DNA from: an uncultured Acidobacteriota bacterium
Lineage (GTDB): Bacteria; Acidobacteriota; Vicinamibacteria; Vicinamibacterales; SCN-69-37
Reading direction: 5' to 3'
DNA length: 14,969 nucleotides
NCBI GenBank assembly: GCA_937880585.1
Contig: CALFMR010000043.1
Location: 1 to 14,969, forward strand
Part shown: positions 6,556 to 13,995 of the stretch, in pieces
How the letters are laid out: each line of letters begins with the position of its first letter
Position numbering within the stretch: position 1 is the stretch's first letter
The notes under the pieces: model-generated
What the model was told of the DNA's origin: nothing
Database searches by the model: none
The model's input: the letters and a program-made list of their open reading frames with translations, nothing else
Position numbers and translations under genes: made by a program

Positions 6556-6788
6556 CCTGGGGCGCGCGCGTCGGCATCGGCCTGGTGCGTGCCTATCAGG
6601 TGCTGTTCGGCGGTCTGATGGGCGGCGCCTGCCGGTTCGAGCCGTCCTGTTCGCACTATGCGTTGGAGGCCATCGAAGTCCATGGCCTCGCGCGCGGCGT
6701 GATCCTCGCGGCACGTCGGCTCGCGCGGTGTCATCCGTGGGGCGGATCGGGATTCGATCCGATCCCGCCGAAGACGAGCGAATCCTGA
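6552..6788 (+). CDS. yidD: Membrane protein insertion efficiency factor YidD (78 aa)
   Basis: YidD is a short membrane-associated protein that helps YidC-dependent insertion of inner-membrane proteins; its exact mechanism is not settled. The sequence has the family pattern: an N-terminal amphipathic helix (VGIGLVRAYQVLFGGLMG), the cysteine motif CRFEPSCSHYALEAI (C27 to I41) and the C-terminal RCHPWGGSGFDPIP with C60. The GTG start at 6552 overlaps the rnpA stop by 4 bases, and yidC follows 16 bases later, so the gene sits where expected in the conserved rpmH-rnpA-yidD-yidC order. Confidence 0.95.
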   Translation: MTWGARVGIGLVRAYQVLFGGLMGGACRFEPSCSHYALEAIEVHGLARGVILAARRLARCHPWGGSGFDPIPPKTSES

Positions 6789-6804
6789 ACGTGTCTCCCC
6801 AACC

Positions 6805-8535
6805 ATGGAAAAGCGCGTCTTCTTAGCGATTTTTCTGTCGTTCGTCGTCCTGGCGATCTACCAGGCGTACTTTGCGCCTCCGCCGCCGAAGCCGAGCGAG
6901 AAGACCGCCGCGACCACATCGGCGAGTACGACGACGCCGGCCGCGGCTCCGGCGTCAGGGACTTCAACCTCAGCGCAACCCGCTCCAACGCCTTCCGCGG
7001 CGTCACCAGCAGCGGCGGTGAGCAACGCACCTCGCGTGCTCGTCGGTGACTCCGCCGCTCGCGATGTCGTCGTCGACACCGAGGCGGTGCATGCCGTGTT
7101 CTCGACGGCAGGTGGCGTCCTCAAGACCTGGGAGCTCAAGCACTACTCGCAGGACGGCAAGCCGCTCGAGTTCGTGCCGGTCGACCTGCCCGACTCGCTG
7201 CCCCGACCGTTCACGCTCGCGACGACCGACGACGGGATCTCGAAAGTGCTCGCCACGGCCATCTATCGGCCGAGCGCGGAGGGTCTCACGCTGGGCACGG
7301 CGCCGGGCACGCTCAGCTTCGAGTACCAGGATGCGTCGGGGCTCACCGCGCGCAAGGTCTTTCATTTCCAGCCGGACGGCAAGCCGTACCTCGTGAAGGT
7401 CGAAGCGTCGATCGACGTCAACGGCGCGGCGCGGCCGGTGCGCCTCACGTCTGGTCCCGCCGTGGGGCTCGGCTACGCGCCCGACGGCTCACGCAGTGTG
7501 CCGTCGCGCGCGATTCAGATGTTCGCCGGCAAGGTGAAGCGGCTCACGGTCAGCGCGCTCGCGAAGCAGGCGCACTACGAGGGCACGCCGGAATTCGCGG
7601 GCGTCGAGGACCAGTACTTCCTCAACGCCGCGTTGCCCGCCGGACAGGCGATCGTCGTCGACTACTCCCCCATCTCGCTGCCGGTGCCGAACGATCCCTC
7701 CGATCACACGCGGACGTTCGTCTCCTACACGCTCGACGTGCCGGGCTCGATGGCGCTCTCGTATTTCATGGGCCCGAAGGATCTCGACGTGCTGCGGGCG
7801 GTGAATCCCCAGCTCGTGCGCGCGATCGACTTCGGCATCTTCGCCTGGCTCGTCGTGCCGTTGCTCCAGGCGCTCAAGTGGATCAACGGCTACATCGGCA
7901 ACTACGGCTGGTCGATTGCCGTCCTCACGGTCATCATCAACGTCCTCATGTTCCCGCTGCGGCACCGGAGCATGGTGTCGATGCGGAAGATGCAGACCGT
8001 GCAGCCGGAAGTGAAGGCGATTCAGGCGCGCTACGCGAAGTACAAGGTCACCGACCCCGAGCGCCAGAAGATGAACACCGAGATGATGGCCCTCTACAAA
8101 GAGAAGGGCGTCAACCCGGTGAGCGGCTGCGTGCCGATGCTCTTCACGATGCCGGTTCTCTACGCGGTCTACGCGATGCTCGAGGCCGCGATCGAGCTGC
8201 GCGGCGCGCCGTGGTTTGGATGGATCCACGACCTGTCGCGCCACGACCCGCTGTACATCACGCCGCTCCTCATGGGCGTGAGCATGCTCGTCCAGCAGAA
8301 GATGATGCCGTCGACGGCCGATCCCATGCAGCAGAAGATGATGCTGCTCATGCCCGTCGTTTTCACGGTCTCGTTCCTCTGGGCGCCGTCGGGCCTCGTC
8401 GTCTACTGGCTGCTCAGCAACGTGCTAGCCATCGGCCAGCAGTACGTCACCAACCGCATGATTGGCGCGCCGGTGCCCGCCGTCGCGCGAGCGCGGAGCA
8501 AAGCGGTAACGCGCGCGTCCGCGGGTCGTAAGTAA
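6805..8535 (+). CDS. yidC: Membrane protein insertase YidC (576 aa, Gram-negative type)
   Basis: YidC inserts and folds inner-membrane proteins alone or with SecYEG. The architecture is that of diderm bacteria: an N-terminal transmembrane helix (about 5-22), a long Ala/Ser/Thr/Pro-rich linker (about 28-75), a periplasmic beta-sandwich domain (to about 330), then the conserved insertase core with five-helix topology. Core motifs are FPLRHRSMVSMRKMQ, the cytoplasmic hairpin with MMALYKEKGVNPVSGCVPML, GWIHDLSRHDP, STADPMQQKMM and FLWAPSGLVVYWLLSN. The transmembrane segment before FPL reads TVIINVLMFPL, so residue 379 is Asn where E. coli (R366) and Bacillus SpoIIIJ have a groove arginine. The C-terminal tail is short and basic. 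The start lacks a strong ribosome binding site; khpB follows after 6 bases. Confidence 0.97.
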   Translation: MEKRVFLAIFLSFVVLAIYQAYFAPPPPKPSEKTAATTSASTTTPAAAPASGTSTSAQPAPTPSAASPAAAVSNAPRVLVGDSAARDVVVDTEAVHAVFSTAGGVLKTWELKHYSQDGKPLEFVPVDLPDSLPRPFTLATTDDGISKVLATAIYRPSAEGLTLGTAPGTLSFEYQDASGLTARKVFHFQPDGKPYLVKVEASIDVNGAARPVRLTSGPAVGLGYAPDGSRSVPSRAIQMFAGKVKRLTVSALAKQAHYEGTPEFAGVEDQYFLNAALPAGQAIVVDYSPISLPVPNDPSDHTRTFVSYTLDVPGSMALSYFMGPKDLDVLRAVNPQLVRAIDFGIFAWLVVPLLQALKWINGYIGNYGWSIAVLTVIINVLMFPLRHRSMVSMRKMQTVQPEVKAIQARYAKYKVTDPERQKMNTEMMALYKEKGVNPVSGCVPMLFTMPVLYAVYAMLEAAIELRGAPWFGWIHDLSRHDPLYITPLLMGVSMLVQQKMMPSTADPMQQKMMLLMPVVFTVSFLWAPSGLVVYWLLSNVLAIGQQYVTNRMIGAPVPAVARARSKAVTRASAGRK

Positions 8536-8541
8536 CTGCAC

Positions 8542-9000
8542 ATGCATGCCGAACTCGATCAACAGGTCATCTCGTTCGTGACGAGCGTCCTCGAGGCGAT
8601 GGGGCTGTCGCTCACCATCGACCTCGAGGAGACCCCCGATCACGTGCGTCTCAATCTCGCCGGCGAGGGCGCCGATCTGCTGCTGAAGCGCAAGGGCGAG
8701 GCGCTCGACGCGCTGCAGGTCATCGTCAACACGGCGTTCCGCCGCGACGCGCGCAGCGATCGGCACTACGTCGTCGACGCGCTCGGCTTCCGCAAGGGCA
8801 AGGACGCCGAACTGCGGCAGATGGCGCGCTTCCTCGCCGACAAGGCGAAGACGAGCGGCACGCCGCAGGAGATCGGTCCGCTCAACCCGTACGCGCGGCG
8901 CATCGTCCATCTCGCCGTCGCGGAAGACGCCGAGGTGTCGTCGGAGAGCATCGGCGACGCCTTCCTCAAGACCGTCGTGATTTCGCCCAAGGCTGGATAG
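8542..9000 (+). CDS. khpB: KH/R3H RNA-binding protein KhpB (Jag/SpoIIIJ-associated, 152 aa)
   Basis: This single-stranded nucleic acid-binding protein is nearly always encoded next to yidC; in Gram-positives KhpB (Jag, EloR) acts with KhpA in post-transcriptional control of cell elongation and division. Its role in this phylum is unknown. A KH-like domain (about 10-80) contains LLLKRKGEALDALQVIVNTA, and an R3H domain (about 85-148) contains ARRIVHLAVAED, with the defining R119 and H123. The longer Jag-N domain of Firmicutes is absent, as in many other phyla. The KH loop reads K49-R50-K51-G52 where relatives often have GxxG, so the first glycine is missing. It lies 6 bases after yidC and 9 before mnmE, clearly one transcription unit. 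Confidence 0.93.
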   Translation: MHAELDQQVISFVTSVLEAMGLSLTIDLEETPDHVRLNLAGEGADLLLKRKGEALDALQVIVNTAFRRDARSDRHYVVDALGFRKGKDAELRQMARFLADKAKTSGTPQEIGPLNPYARRIVHLAVAEDAEVSSESIGDAFLKTVVISPKAG

Positions 9001-9009
9001 CCGGGAGCC

Positions 9010-10425
9010 GTGGCCGCGTTCTCGACGACCGACACCATCGTCGCCGTCGCCACGCCGCCCGGCCGAGGCGGCCTCGGCCTCGTTCGTCTCTCGGGGCTAG
9101 CCGCCGAACCCATCGTCCGCCGTCTCACCCGCCGCCGCACGCCTTTCGTGCCCCGCCACGCGACGTTCGCGCGGCTGGCGGACGTCACGACTGTCGACGC
9201 CACTGATGACGTCACCCCGCCGGCGCGCATCGTTGATCATGTCGTGGTGACGTGGTTCGCCGCGCCGCACTCCTTTACGGGCGAGGATGTCGTCGAGATC
9301 GGCGCGCACGGCAGCCCGGTGCTGCTCCAGCGCGTCGTTGAGCTCGCGATGGCCGCAGGCGCGCGGCTCGCCGAGCCCGGCGAATTCACGCTGCGCGCGC
9401 ACCTCAATGGCCGGCTCGACCTCGTGCAGGCCGAGGCCATCGCGGATCTCGTCGACGCGGTGACACCGCTGCAGGCGCGCGCCGCAATGGATCAGCTCGA
9501 GGGCACGTTGACCGAGGCGATCGGCCGCGTCGACGCGGCGCTCTTCGATCTCATCGCACGGCTCGAAGCGTCGCTCGACTTTCCTGAGGAAGGATTCCAT
9601 TTCGTCACGCGTGCCGACGCCGCGGCGGAAGTCGAGGCTGTGCGGGCGACGCTCGCGATGCTCGTTACTGAAGGCCGGGCGGGACGCGTCGTACGCGAGG
9701 GCCGACTGGTCGTCGTCACCGGCGCGCCGAACGCAGGCAAGTCGAGCCTGTTCAACGCGCTCGTCGGCGCAAGCCGCGCCATCGTCACCGACGTGCCGGG
9801 GACGACGCGGGACGTGTTGAGCGAACGGGTGGACGTGGGCGGCGTGCCAATCACGCTCGTCGACACGGCCGGCGTGCGCGAGGCGCGCGATGTCGTCGAG
9901 GCCGAAGGCGTGCGGCGCGCGATCGAGGCACAAACCGTCGCGGCCGTGATTGTCGAGGTCGTCGACGGATCGGCGCCGCTGCCGGCTGTGGGCGCTGGCG
10001 GTGGCGACGCTGCCAAGGACCGCGCGACGTCGCCAGCGCCGCGGATCATCGTCGTCAGCAAAGTGGATCGACCGCGTGCGTGGCCGAACGCGACGCTCGG
10101 CGATGCGGCCGACCGCATCGTCGAGACGTCCGTCGTGAGCGGCGCAGGGATCGACGCGCTGCGGCGGCGCATTCTCTCCGCGCTCACCTCGCGCGACGAA
10201 TGGCGCGACACGCCGGCCGTGACGAACCTGCGCCACGTCGCGCAACTCGAGACGGCACTCGCGGCTGTCGAGCGCGCCGCGCAGGAGCTCGACGCGGGGG
10301 CCACCGAAGAGCTGGTCCTCGCCGGGCTGTCCGATGCGCGCGCGGCACTCGAAGCGATCACCGGTGTCCGCGCGCCCGACGATCTGCTCCGCCATATCTT
10401 CAGCCGCTTCTGTATTGGAAAATAG
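9010..10425 (+). CDS. mnmE: tRNA uridine-5-carboxymethylaminomethyl(34) synthesis GTPase MnmE (471 aa)
   Basis: MnmE works with MnmG to modify U34 of tRNAs at the wobble base, using a folate one-carbon unit, GTP and potassium. The N-terminal folate-binding domain includes ATPPGRGGLGLVRLSG and PHSFTGEDVVEIGAHGS. The G domain has G1 GAPNAGKSS (238-246), the GTTRD switch (264-268), G3 DTAG (285-288) and a G4 reading SKVD (350-353) instead of NKxD. A Gly/Ala-rich insertion of about 20 residues precedes G4. The C-terminus is the classic FSRFCIGK with catalytic Cys468. The start is GTG at 9010, with GGGAG only 2 bases upstream. mnmG begins 4 bases after the stop, matching the functional pairing of the two proteins. 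Confidence 0.97.
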   Translation: MAAFSTTDTIVAVATPPGRGGLGLVRLSGLAAEPIVRRLTRRRTPFVPRHATFARLADVTTVDATDDVTPPARIVDHVVVTWFAAPHSFTGEDVVEIGAHGSPVLLQRVVELAMAAGARLAEPGEFTLRAHLNGRLDLVQAEAIADLVDAVTPLQARAAMDQLEGTLTEAIGRVDAALFDLIARLEASLDFPEEGFHFVTRADAAAEVEAVRATLAMLVTEGRAGRVVREGRLVVVTGAPNAGKSSLFNALVGASRAIVTDVPGTTRDVLSERVDVGGVPITLVDTAGVREARDVVEAEGVRRAIEAQTVAAVIVEVVDGSAPLPAVGAGGGDAAKDRATSPAPRIIVVSKVDRPRAWPNATLGDAADRIVETSVVSGAGIDALRRRILSALTSRDEWRDTPAVTNLRHVAQLETALAAVERAAQELDAGATEELVLAGLSDARAALEAITGVRAPDDLLRHIFSRFCIGK

Positions 10426-10429
10426 CGCG

Positions 10430-12253
10430 GTGACCTTCGACGTCGTCGTCATCGGCGCCGGCCATGCCGGCTGCGAGGCTGCGTGGGCGGCCGCGCGGCT
10501 CGGCTGCCGTGTCGGGCTGTGCACGCTGTCGGCCGATACGGTCGCGCTGATGCCGTGCAATCCCGCGATTGGCGGCACGGCGAAGGGGCACCTCGTCCGC
10601 GAGATCGACGCGCTCGGTGGCCTCATGGCCCGCGCCATCGACGCGACGGGCATCCAGTTCAAGCTGCTCAATCGAAGCCGCGGGCCGGCCGTGTGGTCGC
10701 CGCGGGCGCAGGCCGACAAGCGGCGATATGGCGCGTGGATGCGTGACGCGCTCGAACGCGAGCCGAACATCACGTGGCTGTTCCGGCGCGCGGGCCGCAT
10801 CATGACCGCTGGCGGTCGGGTGACCGGCCTCGCGTTCGAAGACGGCGAGTCCGTCGCATGCAGCGCCATCGTCGTGACGACCGGGACGTTTCTGAACGGG
10901 CTCATTCACGTTGGCGACGAACAGCGGCCCGCGGGACGGGCCGGCGAGCCACCGTCATGCGATCTCGCGACGTCGATTCGCGAGATCGGCGTCGAGATGG
11001 GGCGGCTCAAGACGGGCACACCGCCGCGGCTGGACCGGCGATCGATCGACTTCTCCGTCTTCGGCGAAGAACCAGGCGACGACCCCGTTGTCCCCTTCTC
11101 GTTTCTGACGACGCGTATCGAGCGGCCGCAGGTGGCGTGTCATCTCGTCTACACGTCGGAGCGCGTGCACGAGATCGTGCGGCGCAGCATCGATCGGTCG
11201 CCGCTCTACAACGGGCGCATTCAGGGCATCGGCCCGCGCTACTGTCCGTCGCTCGAAGACAAGGTGATGCGCTTCCCTGACAAGTCGCGGCACCAGATTT
11301 TTCTCGAGCCCGAAGGCATCGACGTCGACGAGATCTACGTGAACGGGTTGTCGATGAGCCTGCCTCGCGACGTGCAGGAGGAGATCGTCCACGCGCTGCC
11401 CGGCCTCGAGCGGGCGTCGATTCTGCGGCATGCGTACGCCGTCGAGTACGACTTCGTGCAGCCGACTGAGCTGCACCGGTCGCTCGAAACGAAGCGGCTG
11501 CCGGGCCTGTTCCTCGCCGGGCAGATCAACGGCACGTCCGGCTACGAAGAAGCGGCGGCGCAGGGATTGATGGCCGGACTGAATGCCGCGCGAATCGTAC
11601 GCGGCGACGCGGCGATCGTGCTCGGGCGCGACGAGGCGTACATCGGCATCCTCATCGATGACCTCGTGACGCGCGGCTGTCTCGAGCCGTACCGCATGTT
11701 CACGTCGCGCGCGGAGCATCGGCTGCTGCTGCGGATCGACAACGCCGACGTGCGGCTGACGCCCGTCGGTCATCGCGCGGGCCTCGTCGACGCGGAACGA
11801 TGGCGGTTGTTCGAGGCGCGCATGGAGCGGCTCGATCGCAATCGAGCGCGGGCCGCGACTACACGCGTGACGGTGGATGGGCGGCGCGTGACCGTCGAGC
11901 AGGCGCTCGCGCAACCGCCGGTGACGCTCGACGATGTGCGCGGTGGCGGGTTCGAGATGGACGTGGATCCAGAGCGCGCACACCTCGACACGGCGACGAT
12001 CGAAGCCGAGCTGCGATACCGCGGCTATCTGCGGCGGCATGCTGCCGACGTCGCACGTGCGCGGGCGCAGGAGACACGCGCGATCCCCGTCCACTTCGAG
12101 TACCGCGGCATTCCCGGATTGTCGCGTGAGGTCGTCGAGCGGCTGACGACCGTTCGTCCGGAAACGATCGGCCAGGCGGCGCGCGTACCAGGCGTGACGC
12201 CGGCGGCGGTGGCGATTGTGGCCGCGCGCGTCGCGCGTGGTGCGAGGGCGTGA
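10430..12253 (+). CDS. mnmG: tRNA uridine-5-carboxymethylaminomethyl(34) synthesis enzyme MnmG (607 aa)
   Basis: MnmG (GidA) is the FAD-dependent partner of MnmE. The dinucleotide fold opens with VVVIGAGHAGCEAAWAA (GxGxxG at 9-14), followed by CNPAIGGTAKGHLVREIDALGG near 43-64, the signature GPRYCPSLEDK near 268-278 with Cys272, and the FAD motif GQINGTSGYEEAAAQG near 364-379. The C-terminal helical domain (PVHFEYRGIPGLSREVVERL) contacts MnmE and tRNA. I chose the GTG at 10430 because it immediately precedes the FAD fold and is 4 bases past the mnmE stop; the frame is open further back to 10334, but that part lies inside mnmE and adds unconserved residues. The stop overlaps the rsmG GTG by 4 bases (GTGA). 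Confidence 0.97.
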   Translation: MTFDVVVIGAGHAGCEAAWAAARLGCRVGLCTLSADTVALMPCNPAIGGTAKGHLVREIDALGGLMARAIDATGIQFKLLNRSRGPAVWSPRAQADKRRYGAWMRDALEREPNITWLFRRAGRIMTAGGRVTGLAFEDGESVACSAIVVTTGTFLNGLIHVGDEQRPAGRAGEPPSCDLATSIREIGVEMGRLKTGTPPRLDRRSIDFSVFGEEPGDDPVVPFSFLTTRIERPQVACHLVYTSERVHEIVRRSIDRSPLYNGRIQGIGPRYCPSLEDKVMRFPDKSRHQIFLEPEGIDVDEIYVNGLSMSLPRDVQEEIVHALPGLERASILRHAYAVEYDFVQPTELHRSLETKRLPGLFLAGQINGTSGYEEAAAQGLMAGLNAARIVRGDAAIVLGRDEAYIGILIDDLVTRGCLEPYRMFTSRAEHRLLLRIDNADVRLTPVGHRAGLVDAERWRLFEARMERLDRNRARAATTRVTVDGRRVTVEQALAQPPVTLDDVRGGGFEMDVDPERAHLDTATIEAELRYRGYLRRHAADVARARAQETRAIPVHFEYRGIPGLSREVVERLTTVRPETIGQAARVPGVTPAAVAIVAARVARGARA

Positions 12254-12870
12254 GCGGTTACGCGGCCCGGATTGCTGAGCGGCTCGACGCCGCCGAGCTG
12301 TCGGTCACACCGGCGCAACTCGATCGACTCGCGGCGTATCTGGAACTTCTGTCGAAGTGGAACCGGACGATCAATCTCACGTCGTTCGACCTGAAGCGGC
12401 CCAGTGATGGGGCGATTGACCGACTGATTGTCGAGTCTGTATGCGCCTCTCAACTAATTGTAAGAGAAGTGCTTACGTCGCTAGATGTGGGTTCAGGTGG
12501 CGGATCTCCATCATTACCCCTAAAAATAATTTCACCTGCTCTCTTCTACACGCTCGTCGAATCGCGCTCGAGGAAGTGTGCGTTCCTTCGCGAGGCCGTC
12601 CGCGTGCTCGAGCTCTCGGATGTGCGCGTGGAGCAGGCGCGGTTGGAGGACGTGGCCCAGCGTCCATCGGCGCGGTACTCGTTCGACCTCGTCACCATGC
12701 GAGCGGTGCGACCAGACGAAAAGCTGTGGGAGGCCCTGCGGGCGCTGCTCAAACCTGGCGGGCGGCTGCTTTGGTTCGGCGCGCGCGACGAGGCGATGCC
12801 CGCCGATTCCATTGTGCTGGAGGATCGTCCCGTCGCGATGCTGCTGCAGATGCCAGGCGTCGGTCGCTGA
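12250..12870 (+). CDS. rsmG: 16S rRNA (guanine(527)-N7)-methyltransferase RsmG (206 aa)
   Basis: RsmG (GidB) makes m7G527 in the 530 loop of 16S rRNA; in other bacteria its loss gives low-level streptomycin resistance. The sequence has the family marker WNRTINLTS (37-45), the SAM-binding motif I LDVGSGGGSPSLPLKI (78-93), an acidic end of strand 2 in VESRSRKCAFLREA (E104), MRAVRPDEKLWEAL and LLKPGGRLLWFG. The GGSPS variant of motif I differs from the proteobacterial GAGFPG but fits what I recall of Acidobacteriota. The GTG start overlaps the mnmG stop, the common gidA-gidB pairing. Codons 60-97 have strikingly low-GC third positions while both sides are normal for the window. The frame stays intact, so the protein is probably functional. 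Confidence 0.95.
   Translation: MSGYAARIAERLDAAELSVTPAQLDRLAAYLELLSKWNRTINLTSFDLKRPSDGAIDRLIVESVCASQLIVREVLTSLDVGSGGGSPSLPLKIISPALFYTLVESRSRKCAFLREAVRVLELSDVRVEQARLEDVAQRPSARYSFDLVTMRAVRPDEKLWEALRALLKPGGRLLWFGARDEAMPADSIVLEDRPVAMLLQMPGVGR
12427..12540 (+). other. AT-rich, codon-atypical island within rsmG
   Basis: By hand count 51 of 114 bases are G or C (about 45%). Only 10 of 38 codons end in G or C (about 26%), against 44 of 59 (about 75%) in the preceding rsmG codons and a similarly high share after it. The island is full of codons scarce elsewhere here: CTA, TTA, ATA, AGA, GTA, TCA. It spans the SAM-binding motif I and keeps the frame and protein motif. Within it lies the inverted repeat GTAAG/CTTAC (12460-12464 and 12472-12476). 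A recombination tract or a noncoding function selected at DNA level are both possible. Confidence 0.7.
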
Positions 12871-12940
12871 TCGCGAAATCGTTTTTCCAAGGAGAGCTCG
12901 GCCGGCTGGCGTGACCACGCGATGGCGCACCCTCGATAGA

Positions 12941-12956
12941 TGTTTCACGTGGAACA
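12941..12956. promoter_or_regulatory. parS: parS centromere site 1
   Basis: TGTTTCACGTGGAACA is the exact reverse complement of the canonical Bacillus parS site TGTTCCACGTGAAACA. ParB binds this 16-bp palindrome, then spreads as a CTP-dependent clamp and loads SMC. It sits in the 195-base gap between rsmG and the methyltransferase gene, about 7.3 kb from the DnaA boxes. A frame can be opened from the ATG created at the site (MFHVEH...), but that is an artefact. Confidence 0.93.
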
Positions 12957-13065
12957 CCGCTCCGGCCCTACTCGCCGTCCGAGTCAAGAAAGAGAATGCG
13001 CTCGCGATAGACTCGTCATCGCGGCGCGCCGACTCGACGACCCTCCGCCTGGAATCCTCCCGCCC

Positions 13066-13737
13066 ATGTCCGACGAAAGCCAGCCGCACGCCCCTCGCAA
13101 TCCGTGGCTCGATATCCCGCTCGAAGACTACGTCGGCCATATGAGCAGCCCGAACGTGGGACAGCGCGTCGTGCTCAACCGACTGCTCGCCGACGTCCTG
13201 CGGGCGGCTCGGCCCGCATCTGTCTTCATCACGGGGGCATCATCAGGGAATGGGATCGAACACCTGGATTCCGCCGTGTCGCGGCGTATCGTCTGCGTGG
13301 ACATCAACGGGACATATCTCGACGCGCTACGGGCAGCGTTCGACAATCCGGCCGTCACGTTGGAAACGGTCTGCGGCGACATCGCTGCCTGTCGCCTGCC
13401 GTCCCAAATGTTCGAACTAGTTCATGCGGCGCTTGTGCTCGAATACGTTGACTGGAAAGTCGTGCTGCCTCGCCTCGCGCAACTGATCGGCGTGGGCGGG
13501 ATGCTCAGCGTCGTGCTTCAGCGTCCATCGGCCGTCACGCCGGCGGTCACATCCTCTCCATTCGCGAGCCTGAGGACGCTCGAGGCCATCTTCAACTTCG
13601 TTGATCCCGACGAATTGATAGCGGCTGCTTCGTCGCTCGGATTGACCGTCCACTCCAGGCGGACCGAGGCCCTGCCATCTGCAAAGGCATTCGAGGTCCT
13701 GCAGTTCACGCAAGGGAAGCTGACGCCGCTCGAGTAG
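13066..13737 (+). CDS. Class I SAM-dependent methyltransferase, substrate unknown (223 aa)
   Basis: The fold is recognisable but the substrate is not. After the conserved-looking leader PWLDIPLEDYVGHMSSPNVGQ (13-33) comes the SAM-binding loop VFITGASSGNGIEHL (53-67), then strand 2 ending in an acid (IVCVDINGTYLDAL, D79), a motif III region (TVCGDIAACRLP) and ALVLEYVDW with GVGGMLSVVLQ in the post-SAM strands. I recall similar proteins beside parAB in Acidobacteriota, where they are called generic methyltransferases. The ATG at 13066 was chosen because the frame upstream passes through parS and looks noncoding; GGAA 11 bases before it is a weak ribosome binding site. It is flanked by two parS sites and lies between rsmG and parA on the same strand. 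A promoter was not clear. Confidence 0.85.
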   Translation: MSDESQPHAPRNPWLDIPLEDYVGHMSSPNVGQRVVLNRLLADVLRAARPASVFITGASSGNGIEHLDSAVSRRIVCVDINGTYLDALRAAFDNPAVTLETVCGDIAACRLPSQMFELVHAALVLEYVDWKVVLPRLAQLIGVGGMLSVVLQRPSAVTPAVTSSPFASLRTLEAIFNFVDPDELIAAASSLGLTVHSRRTEALPSAKAFEVLQFTQGKLTPLE

Positions 13738-13764
13738 CCGCGCCGCTTTGTAGCGCCGCAGCGT

Positions 13765-13800
13765 CGCAGAAGTTGACGTCTCTGCGGAGCGTTTCATTTT
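13765..13800 (+). terminator. Possible terminator after the methyltransferase gene
   Basis: CGCAGA (13765-13770) pairs with TCTGCG (13781-13786) around a 10-base loop, followed by GAGCGTTTCATTTT, a loosely T-rich tail. It begins 28 bases after the methyltransferase stop and precedes the parS/parA leader. The stem is short and the T-run interrupted, so efficient termination is uncertain. Confidence 0.35.
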
Positions 13801-13864
13801 CAATCGTTCCGCCGGCTCGTCCCAAGAGGCGTCTTCGATGATCGACTCACGTCACCGGATCGAT

Positions 13865-13880
13865 TGTTTCACGTGAAACA
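13865..13880. promoter_or_regulatory. parS: parS centromere site 2, perfect palindrome
   Basis: TGTTTCACGTGAAACA is a perfect 16-bp palindrome and a full match to the ParB-binding consensus. It lies 131 bases upstream of the parA start and 924 bp from the first site. Being in the parA leader, bound ParB could also repress parAB. A frame opened from its ATG (MFHVKH...) runs in phase into parA and could mislead gene finders into extending that protein by 44 residues. Confidence 0.95.
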
Positions 13881-13951
13881 TTCGAATCAGAGACGAGTCA
13901 GAGATCCGATCCGGCCACAGAAAATCAGGCTCAGCCGAGAGGACCGTGCGC

Positions 13952-13957
13952 TACAAT
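13952..13957 (+). promoter_or_regulatory. Possible -10 box of the parA promoter
   Basis: TACAAT matches the -10 consensus at 5 of 6 positions and lies 38 bases before the parA ATG. No recognisable -35 is found 16-18 bases upstream. The parS site 71 bases upstream would bring ParB close to the promoter. The site is plausible but weakly supported. Confidence 0.3.
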
Positions 13958-13995
13958 CTGTTCGCTCAACGCCGGTTGTATTTGCAATTGGTGAT

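Noticed and set aside
10334..10429. Extended mnmG start inside mnmE
   Set aside because: The added 32 residues are out-of-frame mnmE sequence; the GTG at 10430 directly precedes the FAD-binding fold.
9097..10905. Long minus-strand open frame (602 codons) across mnmE and mnmG
   Set aside because: Antisense shadow of two clearly assigned genes, with no family resemblance.
12421..12545. AT-rich island in rsmG as a promoter for the downstream genes
   Set aside because: No -35/-10 pair with acceptable spacing was found; kept only as a compositional anomaly.
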